A stretch of DNA of 64,000 nucleotides from Deinococcus ficus (GCF_003444775.1 NZ_CP021081.1:2496001-2560000), one strand, 5' to 3'; positions 10,191-22,867 are shown, numbered from the stretch's first letter. Program-made: numbers and translations. Notes: a model not told the origin generated them from the sequence alone.

Positions 10191-10215
10191 AGTTGAATCA
10201 AGCGGGCGCGCACCC

Positions 10216-10289
<74 letters not shown>

Positions 10290-10326
10290 AAACGGAAGGC
10301 TCCCCACGCGGGAGCTTTCTCACTAT

Positions 10327-10403
<77 letters not shown>

Positions 10404-10413
10404 GCACAAGCAA

Positions 10414-10438
10414 AACCCCCGGTCAGCAGCCGGGGGTT
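10414..10438. terminator. intrinsic terminator shared by the tRNA operon and the thiamin operon
   Basis: Stem AACCCCCGG (10414-10422) / CCGGGGGTT (10430-10438) with a 7-base loop. On the minus strand it is followed by TTGCTTG, giving a TTTTGC tail, so it fits best as the end of thiD, but it also lies 11 bases after tRNA-Arg. Confidence 0.75.
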
Positions 10439-10452
10439 CATCCATATCGCGC

Positions 10453-11205
10453 TCAGGTGGTCACAGGGGCGTGAGTGAATCCGAGGGGCCCGTGCCCACC
10501 CCCGAGGCCCGGTGCGGCGCGCAGGGCGCGTTGCAGGTAGGCGTGCGCCTGCCGCACCGCCTGCGGCAGCGGCTGGCCGTGGGCAAGATTCGCGGTGATG
10601 GCCGCCGAGAGTGTGCAGCCGGTGCCGTGCGTGTGCCGGGTGTGCAGGCGCGGCGCACGGAGGGTCAGCGTATGGTCCGGGGTGCGGAGTTCGTCGGTGA
10701 CCGTCTCCCCTGCCGCGTGACCGCCCTTGAGGAGCAGCGGGAGGGTGTCGGGGGCGCCGGCCTGCCGCAGGGCGGCCCATTCGGGCAGGTTGGGGGTGAC
10801 CAGGGTCGCCAGCGGCAGCAGCTCGCGGGTCAGGGTGAACAGGGCGAGGTCGTCCAGCAGGGCGGCCCCGCTCTTGGCGAAGAGGACCGGGTCGACGACC
10901 AGGGGCCCGGTCCAGTCGCGCAGTTCAGCGGCGACAGCGGCCACGATGGCGGGCGTGCCGAGCGCGCCGGTCTTGACGGCCTGCACCGGGAAGTCGGTCA
11001 GGACTGCGCGAATCTGGGCGCGAACGAGATCTGGGGGGAGCGGGTGGACGGCCTGCACCCCTAAAGTGTTCTGCGCGGTGACGAGGGTAACGGCGGAAGT
11101 ACCGAACACGCCGTGCGCCTCGAAGACCTTCAGGTCGGCCTGGATGCCGGCGCCACCGCCGGAGTCGGACCCGGCGATGGTGAGCACGACGGGAGGAGCG
11201 GTCAT
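10453..11205 (-). CDS. thiD: hydroxymethylpyrimidine / phosphomethylpyrimidine kinase
   Basis: Phosphorylates HMP twice to HMP diphosphate for thiamin assembly. The 250-residue protein has the ribokinase-fold signatures [18 protein letters not shown] at the N-terminus, [20 protein letters not shown] and the anion-hole/catalytic segment [12 protein letters not shown]. Start ATG 11205 overlaps the thiO stop (ATGA), the last link of the coupled thi operon. A terminator follows 15 bases after the stop. Confidence 0.93.
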   Translation of the reverse strand: MTAPPVVLTIAGSDSGGGAGIQADLKVFEAHGVFGTSAVTLVTAQNTLGVQAVHPLPPDLVRAQIRAVLTDFPVQAVKTGALGTPAIVAAVAAELRDWTGPLVVDPVLFAKSGAALLDDLALFTLTRELLPLATLVTPNLPEWAALRQAGAPDTLPLLLKGGHAAGETVTDELRTPDHTLTLRAPRLHTRHTHGTGCTLSAAITANLAHGQPLPQAVRQAHAYLQRALRAAPGLGGGHGPLGFTHAPVTT

Positions 11206-12152
11206 GTGGCCCCCGCGGGGACCGGGAGAGCTGGGGCGGGCAGGAGGTCAAGGAGGCGCCGGGCGGTCCAGGGGGCCAGCAGCGCCCCGTGCCGTCCGTG
11301 CCCGGTGGCGACCAGCACGCCCGGCTGGCTGGGGTGCGGCCCGACGATGGGGTGGCCGTCCGGGGTGATGGGGCGCAGGCCGACCAGGGTGACCTGAACC
11401 GGCTGGTTCCGCAGGCGAGGGTCAAGGCGAACGGCAGCGGCCTGAAGCCAGCGGCAGGCACGTGGGTCGGGGATCCCGTGATTGTTCCGGCGGACGGTGG
11501 CACCGACGTACACGCCGTCCGGGCGGGTCAGGGTGTAGGTCCGGGCGCCCTGCCCCCGGCGCCGCCCGGCGGCCCGGGCGGGCGCCGCGGCCGCATCTGG
11601 GGGTGTGAACAGCAGCGCCTGCCCCTGCACGGGCGTGACGGCCAGGCCGAAGGTGGCGCTCCAGGCGCCGGCGGCCAGGATCACGGTCCGCGCCTGCCAG
11701 GGGCCCTGGTCCGTGGTGAGCTGAACGCCTTCCGGCTGAGAGTGCACGGTCAGCACCCGGCCCGGGTGCACCGGCAGGCCGTGCAGGGCGGCGCGGACCA
11801 CGCTGGGTGGGTGCACCTGCGCCTCACCGGGCATGCGGGTCCAGGTGCCGTCCGGCTGGCGGGTCAGGACGCCCTCGCGGTAGTGGACGTGCATGCCGCT
11901 GGCGGTTTCCAGCTGCCGCGCGAAGGCCGGCCACAGGCGCAGGCTCTCGGCGGCCAGGGCGCCCAGGGGCGTGTCCGGCGTGAGCCCCTCGGCGGCTGGG
12001 CTGAGCAGGCCCGCCGCGGCCCGCCACGCCGCGCCGGGCAGGTCGGCGTCCAGCACGGTGACGGCGCGCCCGGCCTGCCGGAGGGCGAAGGCGGTGGTCG
12101 CACCGATCAGGCCGCCGCCCACCACGAGCACGTCCGCGTGGCGCGGCGTCAT
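11202..12152 (-). CDS. thiO: glycine oxidase ThiO (FAD-dependent amine oxidase)
   Basis: Oxidises glycine to iminoglycine, the dehydroglycine donor for thiazole formation in aerobes. The 316-residue protein has the FAD dinucleotide motif [17 protein letters not shown] at residues 7-23, an internal VILAAGAWS and the C-terminal FAD motif [14 protein letters not shown]...[14 protein letters not shown] at 12152 overlaps the thiG stop (ATGA); in-frame sequence further upstream is thiG in another frame and was discarded. Its presence with ThiG and ThiS fits the oxygen-using thiazole route. Confidence 0.9.
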   Translation of the reverse strand: MTPRHADVLVVGGGLIGATTAFALRQAGRAVTVLDADLPGAAWRAAAGLLSPAAEGLTPDTPLGALAAESLRLWPAFARQLETASGMHVHYREGVLTRQPDGTWTRMPGEAQVHPPSVVRAALHGLPVHPGRVLTVHSQPEGVQLTTDQGPWQARTVILAAGAWSATFGLAVTPVQGQALLFTPPDAAAAPARAAGRRRGQGARTYTLTRPDGVYVGATVRRNNHGIPDPRACRWLQAAAVRLDPRLRNQPVQVTLVGLRPITPDGHPIVGPHPSQPGVLVATGHGRHGALLAPWTARRLLDLLPAPALPVPAGAT

Positions 12153-12955
12153 GCGGGGAGTTCCGCGTCCGGGAGGCGCACCGCGCCCACCGGGGGGCTG
12201 CTGGGGTTGGCGGCGTCCCGTTCGGCCATCCGCCCGGCCTGCCAGGCGAGCCGGCCCGCCTGCACACCCAGCGCGAAGGCGCGGGCCATGGCGACCGGGT
12301 CGCGGGCTTCGGCGATGGCGGTGTTCAGCAGCACGGCGTCCGCGCCGAGTTCCAGGGCCTGCGCGGCGTCGCTGGGCACGCCCAGGCCGGCGTCCACCAC
12401 GACCGGCACGGCCGCGCCGTCCAGCACCGTGCGGATCAGTTCGGCGGTGCGCACGCCCCGCCCGGACCCGATGGGGCTGGCGAGCGGCATCACGGCCGCG
12501 CACCCGGCGGCTTCCAGGGCGCGGGCGAGCACGCCGTCCGGCTGCACGTAGGGCAGCACGGTGAAGCCGTCGTCCACGAGCTGCTGCGCGGCATGCAGGG
12601 TGCCCACCGGGTCCGGCAGGAGGTACTTCGCGTCGGGGATGACCTCCAGTTTCACCCAGGTCACGCCGGTCGCGGCGCGCGCGAGTTTCGCCACGCGCAC
12701 GGCTTCCTGCGCGGTGCGGCAGCCGGCGGTGTTCGGCAGCAGGGCGTAGCGGTCCAGGTCCAGGGCGTCCAGCAGGCCGTCGTGGCCGGGGGACCGGAGT
12801 TCCACGCGGCGGATGGCGACGGTCACGAGTTCGGTGCCGGACGCGATCAGGGCCTCGCGCATCACGGTGAAGTCCCGGTACTTTCCGGTGCCGAGAAAGA
12901 GGCGGGAGGTGAAGTGGCGGTCACCGAGGCGCAGGAGATCAGGCGGGGTGGTCAT
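12149..12955 (-). CDS. thiG: thiazole synthase
   Basis: Condenses deoxyxylulose phosphate, dehydroglycine and ThiS-thiocarboxylate into the thiazole phosphate. The 268-residue TIM-barrel protein shows [10 protein letters not shown] near the N-terminus (with the Schiff-base region), [56 protein letters not shown] and [31 protein letters not shown]. The ribosome site AAAGGAG precedes ATG 12955, and the gene follows the thiES stop by 11 bases. Confidence 0.95.
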   Translation of the reverse strand: MTTPPDLLRLGDRHFTSRLFLGTGKYRDFTVMREALIASGTELVTVAIRRVELRSPGHDGLLDALDLDRYALLPNTAGCRTAQEAVRVAKLARAATGVTWVKLEVIPDAKYLLPDPVGTLHAAQQLVDDGFTVLPYVQPDGVLARALEAAGCAAVMPLASPIGSGRGVRTAELIRTVLDGAAVPVVVDAGLGVPSDAAQALELGADAVLLNTAIAEARDPVAMARAFALGVQAGRLAWQAGRMAERDAANPSSPPVGAVRLPDAELPA

Positions 12956-12966
12956 GGGCGCTCCTT

Positions 12967-15742
<2,776 letters not shown>

Positions 15743-15798
15743 TCAGGCGCGTGGCCCGCAGGGGGCGTCACTCGCGTGGATTGGTCATCGAATCAAGA

Positions 15799-15831
15799 GC
15801 CCTCCTCCTGAAAGTCGTTCCGGAGGAGGGC
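15799..15831 (-). terminator. hairpin in the thiC leader (candidate riboswitch expression platform)
   Basis: 10-bp stem GCCCTCCTCC (15799-15808) / GGAGGAGGGC (15822-15831) with a 13-base loop, 36 bases downstream of the TPP aptamer on the minus strand. It is followed by TCTTGATTCG, a weak U-tail. It could be the terminator that TPP binding exposes; an anti-terminator partner was not resolved by eye. Confidence 0.45.
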
Positions 15832-15867
15832 GGCCCGCAGGCATGCAGGAAGGTCCGCTCGCGTCAA

Positions 15868-15954
15868 TCTTCCTCCGCTGGTGCAAACCAGATCAGGTTC
15901 TAGGGTTAGGCCGCGGCCCTCTCAGCCCGCCGCATCTGCGGCCGGGCACCCCTG
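15868..15954 (-). promoter_or_regulatory. TPP riboswitch (THI-box) controlling the thiamin operon
   Basis: On the minus strand the leader reads CAGGGGTGCC, then GGCTGAGAGGG, ACCCTAGAACCTGATCTGG and CACCAGCGGAGGAAGA, which are in order the conserved P1/P2, CUGAGA, P4/P5 and 3' P1 elements of the TPP aptamer. It lies about 215 bases upstream of thiC. TPP binding would lower expression of all five downstream genes. Confidence 0.93.
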
Positions 15955-15967
15955 TTGACGTGCAAAC

Positions 15968-15996
15968 AGTGTCCCACCGCGCGGGGGCAGGGTCAA
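15968..15996 (-). promoter_or_regulatory. promoter of the thiamin operon
   Basis: -35 TTGACC (15991-15996) and -10 GACACT (15968-15973) on the minus strand, spaced 17 bases, placing the transcript start a few bases before the riboswitch. Confidence 0.6.
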
Positions 15997-16027
15997 GCGC
16001 GCCGTCCAGGCGGGCGAACACGGAGCG

Positions 16028-16048
16028 TGTTAGCCGCTTGTAAGTGCC
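16028..16048 (+). promoter_or_regulatory. nitrate-operon upstream element (direct repeat, 11-bp period)
   Basis: Pattern TGTTA-N6-TGTAAGTGCC, 18 bases before the first ATG of the nitrate reductase operon. The same element, identical at 18 of 21 positions, lies 17 bases before the second narK start on the opposite strand (26762-26782). With a leaderless start it would occupy about -19 to -39, an activator position overlapping the -35 region. Confidence 0.6.
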
Positions 16049-16066
16049 GCCCGGCATCGTGCGCCC

Positions 16067-16282
16067 ATGACGCAACCCCCTGAACCGCCCGGGCGCGGCA
16101 CCAGCACCCGCCCCGAGTTCGTGATGTCGGTCTGGCGTTCCCGGGCGGGCCACTGGCAGGGCCGCCTGAAAAGCGTCCGGGACGGCTCGGAACGCCACCT
16201 GAGCGACCTGAACGAACTGCTGGACGTGCTGGACCACTGGACGTCCGGCGCCCCCCGGAGGGAACCCCATGCTGAAGCCTGA
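16067..16282 (+). CDS. small protein of unknown function, first gene of the nitrate operon
   Basis: 71 residues: a Pro/Gly/Thr-rich head followed by FVMSVWRSRAGHWQGRLKSVRDGSERHLSDLNELLDVLDHW, a beta-hairpin-plus-helix pattern. No cysteine or membrane segment. Its 3' end overlaps the next gene by 14 bases, and its ATG stands at the promoter element shared with narK2, so it is very likely the first gene of the transcript. No family recognised. Confidence 0.6.
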   Translation: MTQPPEPPGRGTSTRPEFVMSVWRSRAGHWQGRLKSVRDGSERHLSDLNELLDVLDHWTSGAPRREPHAEA

Positions 16283-17396
16283 CACCCTGCTGCCCAGCGC
16301 CGCGCCCCTGCCGGCCCGCCGGGACGCGCCGCCCGTGAACGTCCCGCTGATGGACGTGACCCTGGACCGCCGGGGCCTGCTGTACGGCCTGCTGTTCTCG
16401 TTTCTGCTGACCCTGGCGGTGTACTTCGGGTCGCAGCGTTTCCACGGCTTCGACGGGGCGCTCGCCGGGTACTGCTTCGCGACCATCTTCGCGCTGTTCG
16501 GCGTGGTGTACCGCTACGTGGTGTGGCTGCAGCGCCCCGCCACCCGCACGTACTGGAAGCGCGGCTGGGAGCTGTTCTGGCAGCCGGGGCAGCGCGTGCA
16601 CAACACGCTGCTGTTCTTCCGGATGGGCTGGGAGAAACTGATCGAGCAGCGCTTCATCCGGCGCCGCTCGAAAAACCGCTGGCTGGCGCACCAGCTGATC
16701 TTCTGGGGCTGCGTGATCGCCATCGCCATCACCTTCCCGCTCACCTTCGGGTGGCTGCGCTTCGAGAGTGATTTCACCAACCCCAGCGATTACCTGATCG
16801 TGCTGTTCGGCCAGCGGCTGGAGTTCTTCACGTTCCCCGCCCGCAGCGTGCTGGGCTGGCTGATCATGCACGGCCTGAACATCGCCGCGGTGCTGTGCCT
16901 GGCCGGGATCAGCCTGGTGCTGGGCCGCCGCATCAAGGACGAGGCGGACATCACCACGCAGCGCTTTGATAACGACATCCTGCCGCTGGTGCTGCTGTTC
17001 GCGGTGTGCGTGACCGGCATGATGCTGACCGTCTCCAACATGTTCATGGAGGGCAAGTTCTACTACTGGATCACCACCACGCACGCCGTGACCGTGATGC
17101 TGTGGCTGCTGTACCTGCCGTTCGGGAAGTTCTTCCACATCTTCCAGCGCATCGCCAACGTGGGCGTGTGGTTCTACAAGGCGGCCGGCGCCAATGGCCC
17201 GCAGGCCAAGTGCGCGCGCTGCGACGCGGAGTACATGAGTGAGATGCACCGTGCGGACGTCAAGGCGATCCTGCCGGACCTGGGCTTCGACTACCGGCAT
17301 GACCAGGCGGAGAACTGGCAGAACCTGTGCCCCGCCTGCCGGCGCAAGCTGATGACCCTGAACCAGTTCCAGGCGACCGGCAAGGAGTTCATGTGA
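16269..17396 (+). CDS. cytochrome-b-like membrane subunit of the nitrate reductase system
   Basis: A 375-residue membrane protein with about six hydrophobic helices and histidines positioned in or next to them (RVHNTLLFF, WLAHQLIFWG, WLIMHGLNI, TTTHAVTVMLWLL, FGKFFHIFQR), reminiscent of NarI/HdrE-type quinol-oxidising cytochrome b subunits. The C-terminal tail holds two CxxC pairs (CARC, CPAC) about 40 residues apart, a possible metal-binding knot. GGAGG precedes ATG 16269. It would pass quinol electrons to the iron-sulfur subunits encoded next. Haem binding is inferred, not proven. Confidence 0.65.
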   Translation: MLKPDTLLPSAAPLPARRDAPPVNVPLMDVTLDRRGLLYGLLFSFLLTLAVYFGSQRFHGFDGALAGYCFATIFALFGVVYRYVVWLQRPATRTYWKRGWELFWQPGQRVHNTLLFFRMGWEKLIEQRFIRRRSKNRWLAHQLIFWGCVIAIAITFPLTFGWLRFESDFTNPSDYLIVLFGQRLEFFTFPARSVLGWLIMHGLNIAAVLCLAGISLVLGRRIKDEADITTQRFDNDILPLVLLFAVCVTGMMLTVSNMFMEGKFYYWITTTHAVTVMLWLLYLPFGKFFHIFQRIANVGVWFYKAAGANGPQAKCARCDAEYMSEMHRADVKAILPDLGFDYRHDQAENWQNLCPACRRKLMTLNQFQATGKEFM

Positions 17397-17551
17397 CGAG
17401 CCTCCCCCGCCCTGCGCCGAAAGAGGTCCCGACCCCCCGCACCTTCTCGAAGGGCCGCGCGTACGCCGAATTCGTGGCGTGGCTGGGCAGCCTGTCGCGG
17501 CCCGCGCCGGTCCCCCTGCCCCTTCCCGTCAAGGAGATTCCCCATGGCTAA
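17393..17551 (+). CDS. possible 52-residue protein linking the membrane and catalytic subunit genes
   Basis: GTG at 17393 overlaps the stop of the membrane subunit gene (ATGTGA), and the ORF ends inside the first codons of the catalytic gene (TAA at 17549-17551). The product is Pro-rich with a central [15 protein letters not shown] helix. The double overlap suggests translational coupling, but the composition is not strongly protein-like, so it may be a mere translational bridge. Confidence 0.4.
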   Translation: MTSLPRPAPKEVPTPRTFSKGRAYAEFVAWLGSLSRPAPVPLPLPVKEIPHG

Positions 17552-19865
17552 ACCGCCCCTGACCCGCCCGCAGTACCTGGAGGAATTCGGGCCGACGCTG
17601 CACTACACCCCGCCGCACGGCTTCAAGACGGTGGACGAGTACGACGACATCGTGGACACCCACTGCTGCTTCTGCGGCCAGCAGTGCGGCATCAAGCTGA
17701 AGGTCAAGGACAACGCCGTGGTGGGTTTCGAGCCCCGCTACGACTTCCCCTTCAACCGCGGGAAGCTGTGCCCCAAGGGCATCAAGCGGTACCTGCAGGG
17801 CAGCCACCCGGACCGGCTGCTGTACCCGATGCGCCGCACCGAGCAGGGGTACCAGCGCATCAGCTGGGACGAGGCGCTGTCCGAGACGGTCAGCAAGATC
17901 CAGGAAATCCAGGCGAAGTACGGCAGGGACAGCTTCGCGATGCTCTCGGGCGTGAGCCTCAGCAACGAGAAGTCGTACCTGGTGGGCAAGTTCGCGAGGT
18001 TGGCGCTGCAGACCGCGAACCTGGACTACAACGGGCGGCTGTGCATGGTGTCCGCCGGCGCCGGGAACAAGAAGGCGTACGGCATCGACCGGGCCAGCAA
18101 CCACTGGGAGGACATCACCAAGGCGAAGGTGATCTTCATCATCGGCACGAACATCGCCGAGTGCTTCCCGATCACCACCGACTACATCTGGCGTGCCCGG
18201 GACAACGGCGCGAAGGTCATCTACGCCGACCCGCGCATGGTGCCCATGGCCCGTACCGCCGACCTGTTCCTGCCGCTGCGGGTGGGCAGCGACTCGGCAC
18301 TGCTGATGTCCATGCTGCACGTCATCATCCGTGACGGCCTGACCGACGAGGCGTTCATCGCCGCGCACACCCTGGGCTTCGACGACGTGCGCGAGGCGGT
18401 GAAGGACGCCACGCCCGAGTGGGCGGCGCAGATCACCGGGATTCCCGCCGCGAAGATCGAGCAGGCCGCCCGCTGGTACGGCGAGGCCGAGACCGGCATG
18501 ATCCTGCACGCGCGCGGCCTGGAACACCAGACCAAGGGCGTGGACAACGTGGTGAGCTGCGCGAACCTGGCGCTCGCCACCGGCAAGATCGGCCGCGAGG
18601 GCTGCGGGCACAGCACCATCACCGGGCAGGGCAACGGGCAGGGCGGGCGGGAACAGGGCCACAAGTGTGACCAGCTGCCCGGCAACCGCGACATCACCAA
18701 CCCCGAGCACCGCGCGTACATCTGCGACGTGTGGGGCGTGAGCGACGAGGAACTGCCCGGCAAGGGCCTGTCGGCGCAGGAGATCCTGAACGCCATTCAC
18801 GCCGGGGAGATCAAGGGCCTGCTCAGCCTGTGCTTCAACCCGCTGGTGTCCCTGCCGGACGCGAACTTCAACCGCGAGGCGCTGGACAAGCTGGAGCACT
18901 ACACCGTCATCGACTTCTTCCTCTCGGAAACCGCGCAGCACGCCGACATCGTCCTGCCCGGCAGCCTGCACGAGGAGGACGAGGGGACCAGCACCAGCGG
19001 CGAGGGCCGCGTAATCAAGATCAACGCGCCCGTCACCCCGCCCGGCGAGGCGAAACGCGACTGGGAGATCCTGCTGGACATCGCCGGCCGCCTGGGCCGC
19101 GGCAAGTACTTCCCGTTCCGGAACACCGAGGAGATCTTCAACGAGATGCGTGTCGCCTCCCGCGGCGGCACCGCCGACTACAGCGGCATCACCTGGGACA
19201 AGATCGTGGCGAACCAGGGCGTGTTCTGGCCCTGCCCGCAGACCACCGAGCGGGGCCGCACCACCAAGAACCCCGCCGAACTGGACACCGCGCACCCCGG
19301 CACCCCCAGGCTGTACGAGGGCGGCGTCTTCTACTTCCCGGACGGCAAGGCCCGCTTCAACCCCGTGAAATGGCGCGAGAGCGCCGAGGTCGTGGACGAC
19401 GAGTACCCGGTGTGGTTCACCACCGGCCGCGTCGTCAGCCAGTACCTCAGCGGCTCCCAGACGCGGCGCATCGGGCCGCTGGTGGACCAGTTCCCGCACC
19501 CGAAACTGGAAGTGCACCCGCGCATGGCGCAGCAGCTGGGCATCCGCACGGACGACTGGGTGACCATCCAGACCCGGCGCGGGCAGGTGATCATCCAGGC
19601 GAACGTGGTGAACACCATCCGGCCCGACACGGTATTCATGGCCTACCACTGGGGCGGCAAGGAAAGCGCGAACCTGCTCACGCAGCGCGCCCTGGACCCC
19701 GTCAGCAAGATCCCGGAGTTCAAGGTCAGCGCCTGCCGCGTGCGCCTCGCCACGCCCGAGGAGCAGGCCGAGGGGCAGCGCGTCAAGGCCCTGAGCGCCG
19801 TGACCGAGAAGGGCATCCCCGCCGGGTACGGCCTGGACGCCCGCCGCCAGGAGCTGAAGCGATGA
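17544..19865 (+). CDS. molybdopterin oxidoreductase, nitrate-reductase type catalytic subunit
   Basis: 773 residues. The N-terminal [4Fe-4S] motif is Cx2Cx3C...C in [15 protein letters not shown]...GKLCPKGI. The bis-MGD protein has a likely Mo-ligand Cys in [17 protein letters not shown], matching the RLCM.SA pattern of Nas/Nap-type nitrate reductases rather than NarG. Later family segments: [47 protein letters not shown] and [19 protein letters not shown]. No Tat signal, so it acts in the cytoplasm. AAGGAG lies eight bases before the ATG. Flanking narK genes support nitrate; a formate-dehydrogenase-like role is the alternative. Confidence 0.82.
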   Translation: MAKPPLTRPQYLEEFGPTLHYTPPHGFKTVDEYDDIVDTHCCFCGQQCGIKLKVKDNAVVGFEPRYDFPFNRGKLCPKGIKRYLQGSHPDRLLYPMRRTEQGYQRISWDEALSETVSKIQEIQAKYGRDSFAMLSGVSLSNEKSYLVGKFARLALQTANLDYNGRLCMVSAGAGNKKAYGIDRASNHWEDITKAKVIFIIGTNIAECFPITTDYIWRARDNGAKVIYADPRMVPMARTADLFLPLRVGSDSALLMSMLHVIIRDGLTDEAFIAAHTLGFDDVREAVKDATPEWAAQITGIPAAKIEQAARWYGEAETGMILHARGLEHQTKGVDNVVSCANLALATGKIGREGCGHSTITGQGNGQGGREQGHKCDQLPGNRDITNPEHRAYICDVWGVSDEELPGKGLSAQEILNAIHAGEIKGLLSLCFNPLVSLPDANFNREALDKLEHYTVIDFFLSETAQHADIVLPGSLHEEDEGTSTSGEGRVIKINAPVTPPGEAKRDWEILLDIAGRLGRGKYFPFRNTEEIFNEMRVASRGGTADYSGITWDKIVANQGVFWPCPQTTERGRTTKNPAELDTAHPGTPRLYEGGVFYFPDGKARFNPVKWRESAEVVDDEYPVWFTTGRVVSQYLSGSQTRRIGPLVDQFPHPKLEVHPRMAQQLGIRTDDWVTIQTRRGQVIIQANVVNTIRPDTVFMAYHWGGKESANLLTQRALDPVSKIPEFKVSACRVRLATPEEQAEGQRVKALSAVTEKGIPAGYGLDARRQELKR

Positions 19866-20527
19866 GCGAGATGCGGTTTTTCATCGACCCGGTGCGCTGC
19901 ATCGGCTGTAAGGCCTGCATGCAGGCGTGCAGCGAGTGCAGCACGCACCGCGGCAAGAGCATGATTCACCTGGAGTACATCGAGCGGGGCAGCAGCACCC
20001 AGACCGCGCCGATGGTGTGCATGCACTGCGACCTGCCCACCTGCGCGGCCGTGTGCCCGGCCGACGCGATCAAACGCACCGAGGACGGCGTGGTGCAGAG
20101 CAGCCAGTCGCCGCGCTGCATCGGCTGCGCGAACTGCGTGAACGCCTGCCCGTTCGGCGTGCCGCGCTACTACCCGGAAATCGACCAGATGCTCAAGTGC
20201 GACATGTGCTACGACCGCACCAGCGTGGGCCTCAAGCCCATGTGCGCCAGCGTGTGCCCCAGCGAGGCGCTGTTCTTCGGGACGCTGGAAGAATTCCAGT
20301 CCCGCCGGCACGGCACCCCGAAAAACACCTTCCAGTTCGGCATGCAGACCATCACCACCAAGGTGTTCATCGTGCTGCCTGAAGGCGAGATGGGCCTGGA
20401 CATGGACGTGATCAGCCACATGGACGGCCGCTTCGACGACCAGGCCTTCGATCACCTGGACCCGTTCGCGCACCTGGACCCGCTCCCGCAGCACCCCTAT
20501 CAAAAGCCACAAGGAGGCCCGCTGTGA
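19862..20527 (+). CDS. four-cluster [4Fe-4S] ferredoxin subunit
   Basis: 221-residue electron-transfer subunit of the DmsB/NarH/HybA type. Four cysteine sets are visible: [35 protein letters not shown] and [20 protein letters not shown], enough for four cubane clusters. A His/Asp-rich C-terminal tail ([18 protein letters not shown]) is of unknown use. ATG 19862 overlaps the stop of the catalytic gene (ATGA). It would relay electrons between the membrane/Rieske proteins and the molybdenum subunit. Confidence 0.9.
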   Translation: MSEMRFFIDPVRCIGCKACMQACSECSTHRGKSMIHLEYIERGSSTQTAPMVCMHCDLPTCAAVCPADAIKRTEDGVVQSSQSPRCIGCANCVNACPFGVPRYYPEIDQMLKCDMCYDRTSVGLKPMCASVCPSEALFFGTLEEFQSRRHGTPKNTFQFGMQTITTKVFIVLPEGEMGLDMDVISHMDGRFDDQAFDHLDPFAHLDPLPQHPYQKPQGGPL

Positions 20528-21096
20528 CCGCCCGGAACACCCCCACGCCCGCCGAGGCGGGCACCGCCGCGCCTGAATGCAAGCGCGAGGCGGCCCTGAA
20601 AAAGAAGTACCGCCGCCACTGGGAAGACGACTTCAGCGTGGACTGGGACACCACCGAGTACGTGTCCCGCCGCGAGTTCACGCGCTTCCTGGGCCTGAGC
20701 AGCGCCGGGATGGCGCTGGGCACCACCGTGATCGCCGCGGCCGCCAGCCTGAAAGGTGAGGAGAAGGGCGAGTCGCCGCGCGTGCGCGTGGGCCGCATTG
20801 CGGACTTCCCGGTGGGCGCCAGCAAGGCCTTCGAGTACCCCCGCAAGGGCCTGTACGCCCTGCTGGTCCGCCACGAGGACGGGTCGTTCAGCGCGTACAG
20901 CCAGAAGTGCCCGCACCTGGGCTGCGCGGTGTACTACGAGCACGAGAAGAACGTCCTGGAATGCCCGTGCCACGAGGGGTTCTTCAACGTGAAGACCGGG
21001 GACGTCATCAGCGGCCCGCCCCAGCGGGGCCTGAGCGTGGTGAACCTGGAAGTCTCGAACGACGAGGTGTGGGCCGTGGGCGGTGGTGGACATTGA
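20524..21096 (+). CDS. Rieske [2Fe-2S] protein with Tat-type anchor
   Basis: 190 residues. A twin-arginine stretch [21 protein letters not shown] precedes a hydrophobic helix, so the C-terminal domain is probably exported and membrane-tethered. The Rieske ligands are CPHLGC and CPCHEGFF, about 20 residues apart, with the GPPQRGL turn after them. GTG 20524 overlaps the previous stop (GTGA). A Rieske subunit in a nitrate reductase operon is unusual and implies a quinol- or cytochrome-coupled branch. Confidence 0.88.
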   Translation: MTARNTPTPAEAGTAAPECKREAALKKKYRRHWEDDFSVDWDTTEYVSRREFTRFLGLSSAGMALGTTVIAAAASLKGEEKGESPRVRVGRIADFPVGASKAFEYPRKGLYALLVRHEDGSFSAYSQKCPHLGCAVYYEHEKNVLECPCHEGFFNVKTGDVISGPPQRGLSVVNLEVSNDEVWAVGGGGH

Positions 21097-21440
21097 CGCG
21101 CCCTGACCCCACCCATGGCGCCGGCCGTGTGGTCCCGCCCGAAAGCCGGGACATGCGCGACCCCGCCAACCACGCCCTGCCGTCCCGGCCGAACACCGGC
21201 GCCCCGCGCGCCACGCGGCCCCGCCCGCAGTACGCGCAGCGCAGCCTGATCATCGGACTGATCCTGAGCTTCGTGCTGATTTTCTGGACGGTGCAGCTGT
21301 TCATCCTGATGACCAGCCTGGACGCCTACCTCGGCCACGAGCACGGCCTGCTGTGGCCCGCCGCGCTGAGCAGCCTGCTGCTGGCCGCGCTCACCCTGGT
21401 GCTGGTGCGCCTGATTCCCAAAGACCCCCGCCGTGACTGA
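21093..21440 (+). CDS. small two-helix membrane protein of the nitrate operon
   Basis: Up to 115 residues from TTG 21093, which overlaps the Rieske stop (TTGA); an ATG at 21153 would give 95 residues. The conserved-looking part is the C-terminal two helices, RSLIIGLILSFVLIFWTVQLF and LLWPAALSSLLLAALTLVLVRL, with a short loop containing LGHEHGLL. The position between the Rieske and transporter genes suggests a small structural or assembly subunit. Resembles DUF6755-type proteins by size and context; not certain. Confidence 0.55.
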   Translation: MTRPDPTHGAGRVVPPESRDMRDPANHALPSRPNTGAPRATRPRPQYAQRSLIIGLILSFVLIFWTVQLFILMTSLDAYLGHEHGLLWPAALSSLLLAALTLVLVRLIPKDPRRD

Positions 21441-21468
21441 CCGGCACACAACAAGCGAAGGAGTTGTT

Positions 21469-22821
21469 ATGACGACCACCGACCCGTCCCCCGCCCGTTC
21501 CTCCTCGTGGCTGCCGGCCTGGCAGCCGAACGACCCGGCGTTCTGGGAGGCGGAAGGCAAGACCCGCGCCTGGCGGACGCTGTGGGTCACCACCTTCGGG
21601 CTGACCCTGGCGTTCGCGGTGTGGTTCATGGTGAGCGCCATCGTGGTGCGCCTGAACGACATCGGCTTCGCCCTCAGCAAGGACCAGCTGTTCTGGCTGA
21701 CGGCCATGCCGGGCCTCGCGGCCGGCCTCACGCGGCTGCGGCACATGTTCCTGGTGCCCACCTACGGCTCGCGCCTGACCCTGACGGTCTCCACGCTGGG
21801 CCTGCTGATCCCGGCGGTCGGGTGGGGGCTGGCGGTGCAGAACCCGCAGACGCCCTACTGGGTGCTGCTGGCCCTGGCCTTCCTGGCCGGGATGGGCGGC
21901 GGGAACTTCAGTTCGTTCATGCCCAGCACGTCGCTGTTCTTCCCGAAGAAGATGCAGGGCACCGCGCTGGGCATCCAGGCCGGCATCGGGAACTTCGGGG
22001 TGTCGCTGGTGCAGTTCCTGACGCCCTGGGTGGTGGGCGTGAACCTGTTCTGGTTCCTGGGGTCGAAGTCCGAGAACTGGGTGTTCGCCGGGAAAACGCA
22101 GCAGATCTGGCTGCAGAACGCCTCGTGGGTGTACATCCCGTGGCTGATCGCCGCGGCCGCGCTGAGCTGGTGGCTGATCCGCAGCGTGCCCATCAAGGCG
22201 AACGTCAAAGAGCAGCTGGCGATCTTCGGGGACAAGCACACCTGGATCATGACCAGCATCTACATGATGACCTTCGGCGCCTTCAGCGGGCTGGCCGCCG
22301 CGTTCCCACTGCTGATCAAGACCCTGTACGGCGGCTTCGAGAACGCCCCGCTGCCCCTGAAGTTCGCGTTCCTGGGGCCGCTCATCGGCTCCACCGTGCG
22401 CGTGCTGTTCGGCCTCATCGCCGACAAGACCGGGGGCGCGGTCCTCACCACCGTCAGCGCCATCGGCATGGCCGTGTGCGCCGTGCTGGTCACCTTCTAC
22501 GTCACGCCCACCGGCCTGGAACAGTTCCCCATGTTCGTGGCGACCATGCTGGGCATCTTCTTCTTCAGCGGCATCGGGAACGCCAGCACCTTCCGGCAGA
22601 TGCCGATCATCTTCAACCCCCCGCAGAGCGCCGGCGTGATCGGCTGGACGGCCGCCATCGCCGCGTTCGGGCCGTTCATCGTGAGCATGCTGATCAGCTT
22701 CACGCTGACCGCCGCCGGGAACGTCAAACCCTTCTTCTTCGGTCTGGCGGTGTTCTGCCTGTTCAACCTGGCGCTGAACTGGTGGTTCTACAACCGCCCC
22801 GGCGCGGAAAAACCCAGCTGA
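21469..22821 (+). CDS. narK: nitrate/nitrite transporter, NarK family (NNP, MFS)
   Basis: 450-residue, 12-helix major facilitator. The nitrate signature is visible in GMGGGNFSSFMPSTSLFFPKK followed by GTALGIQAGIGNFGVS, with a second glycine-rich signature in FSGIGNASTFRQMPIIF. ATG 21469 is chosen because AAGGAG ends 5 bases before it; an earlier in-frame codon lies in the previous gene. Last gene of the reductase operon. Whether it is a nitrate/proton symporter or a nitrate/nitrite antiporter cannot be read directly. Confidence 0.88.
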   Translation: MTTTDPSPARSSSWLPAWQPNDPAFWEAEGKTRAWRTLWVTTFGLTLAFAVWFMVSAIVVRLNDIGFALSKDQLFWLTAMPGLAAGLTRLRHMFLVPTYGSRLTLTVSTLGLLIPAVGWGLAVQNPQTPYWVLLALAFLAGMGGGNFSSFMPSTSLFFPKKMQGTALGIQAGIGNFGVSLVQFLTPWVVGVNLFWFLGSKSENWVFAGKTQQIWLQNASWVYIPWLIAAAALSWWLIRSVPIKANVKEQLAIFGDKHTWIMTSIYMMTFGAFSGLAAAFPLLIKTLYGGFENAPLPLKFAFLGPLIGSTVRVLFGLIADKTGGAVLTTVSAIGMAVCAVLVTFYVTPTGLEQFPMFVATMLGIFFFSGIGNASTFRQMPIIFNPPQSAGVIGWTAAIAAFGPFIVSMLISFTLTAAGNVKPFFFGLAVFCLFNLALNWWFYNRPGAEKPS

Positions 22822-22836
22822 CCCAGCACGCTCAGG

Positions 22837-22867
22837 GCGGGGCGGTCCTCTCCGGGGGCCGTCCCGC
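22837..22867 (+). terminator. hairpin after the nitrate operon, weak terminator candidate
   Basis: GCGGGGCGG (22837-22845) / CCGTCCCGC (22859-22867), one G-T pair, 13-base loop, 16 bases after the narK stop. No U-tract follows. The rest of 22868-23038 holds no recognised gene, only a short open frame ending at 22981. Confidence 0.35.
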
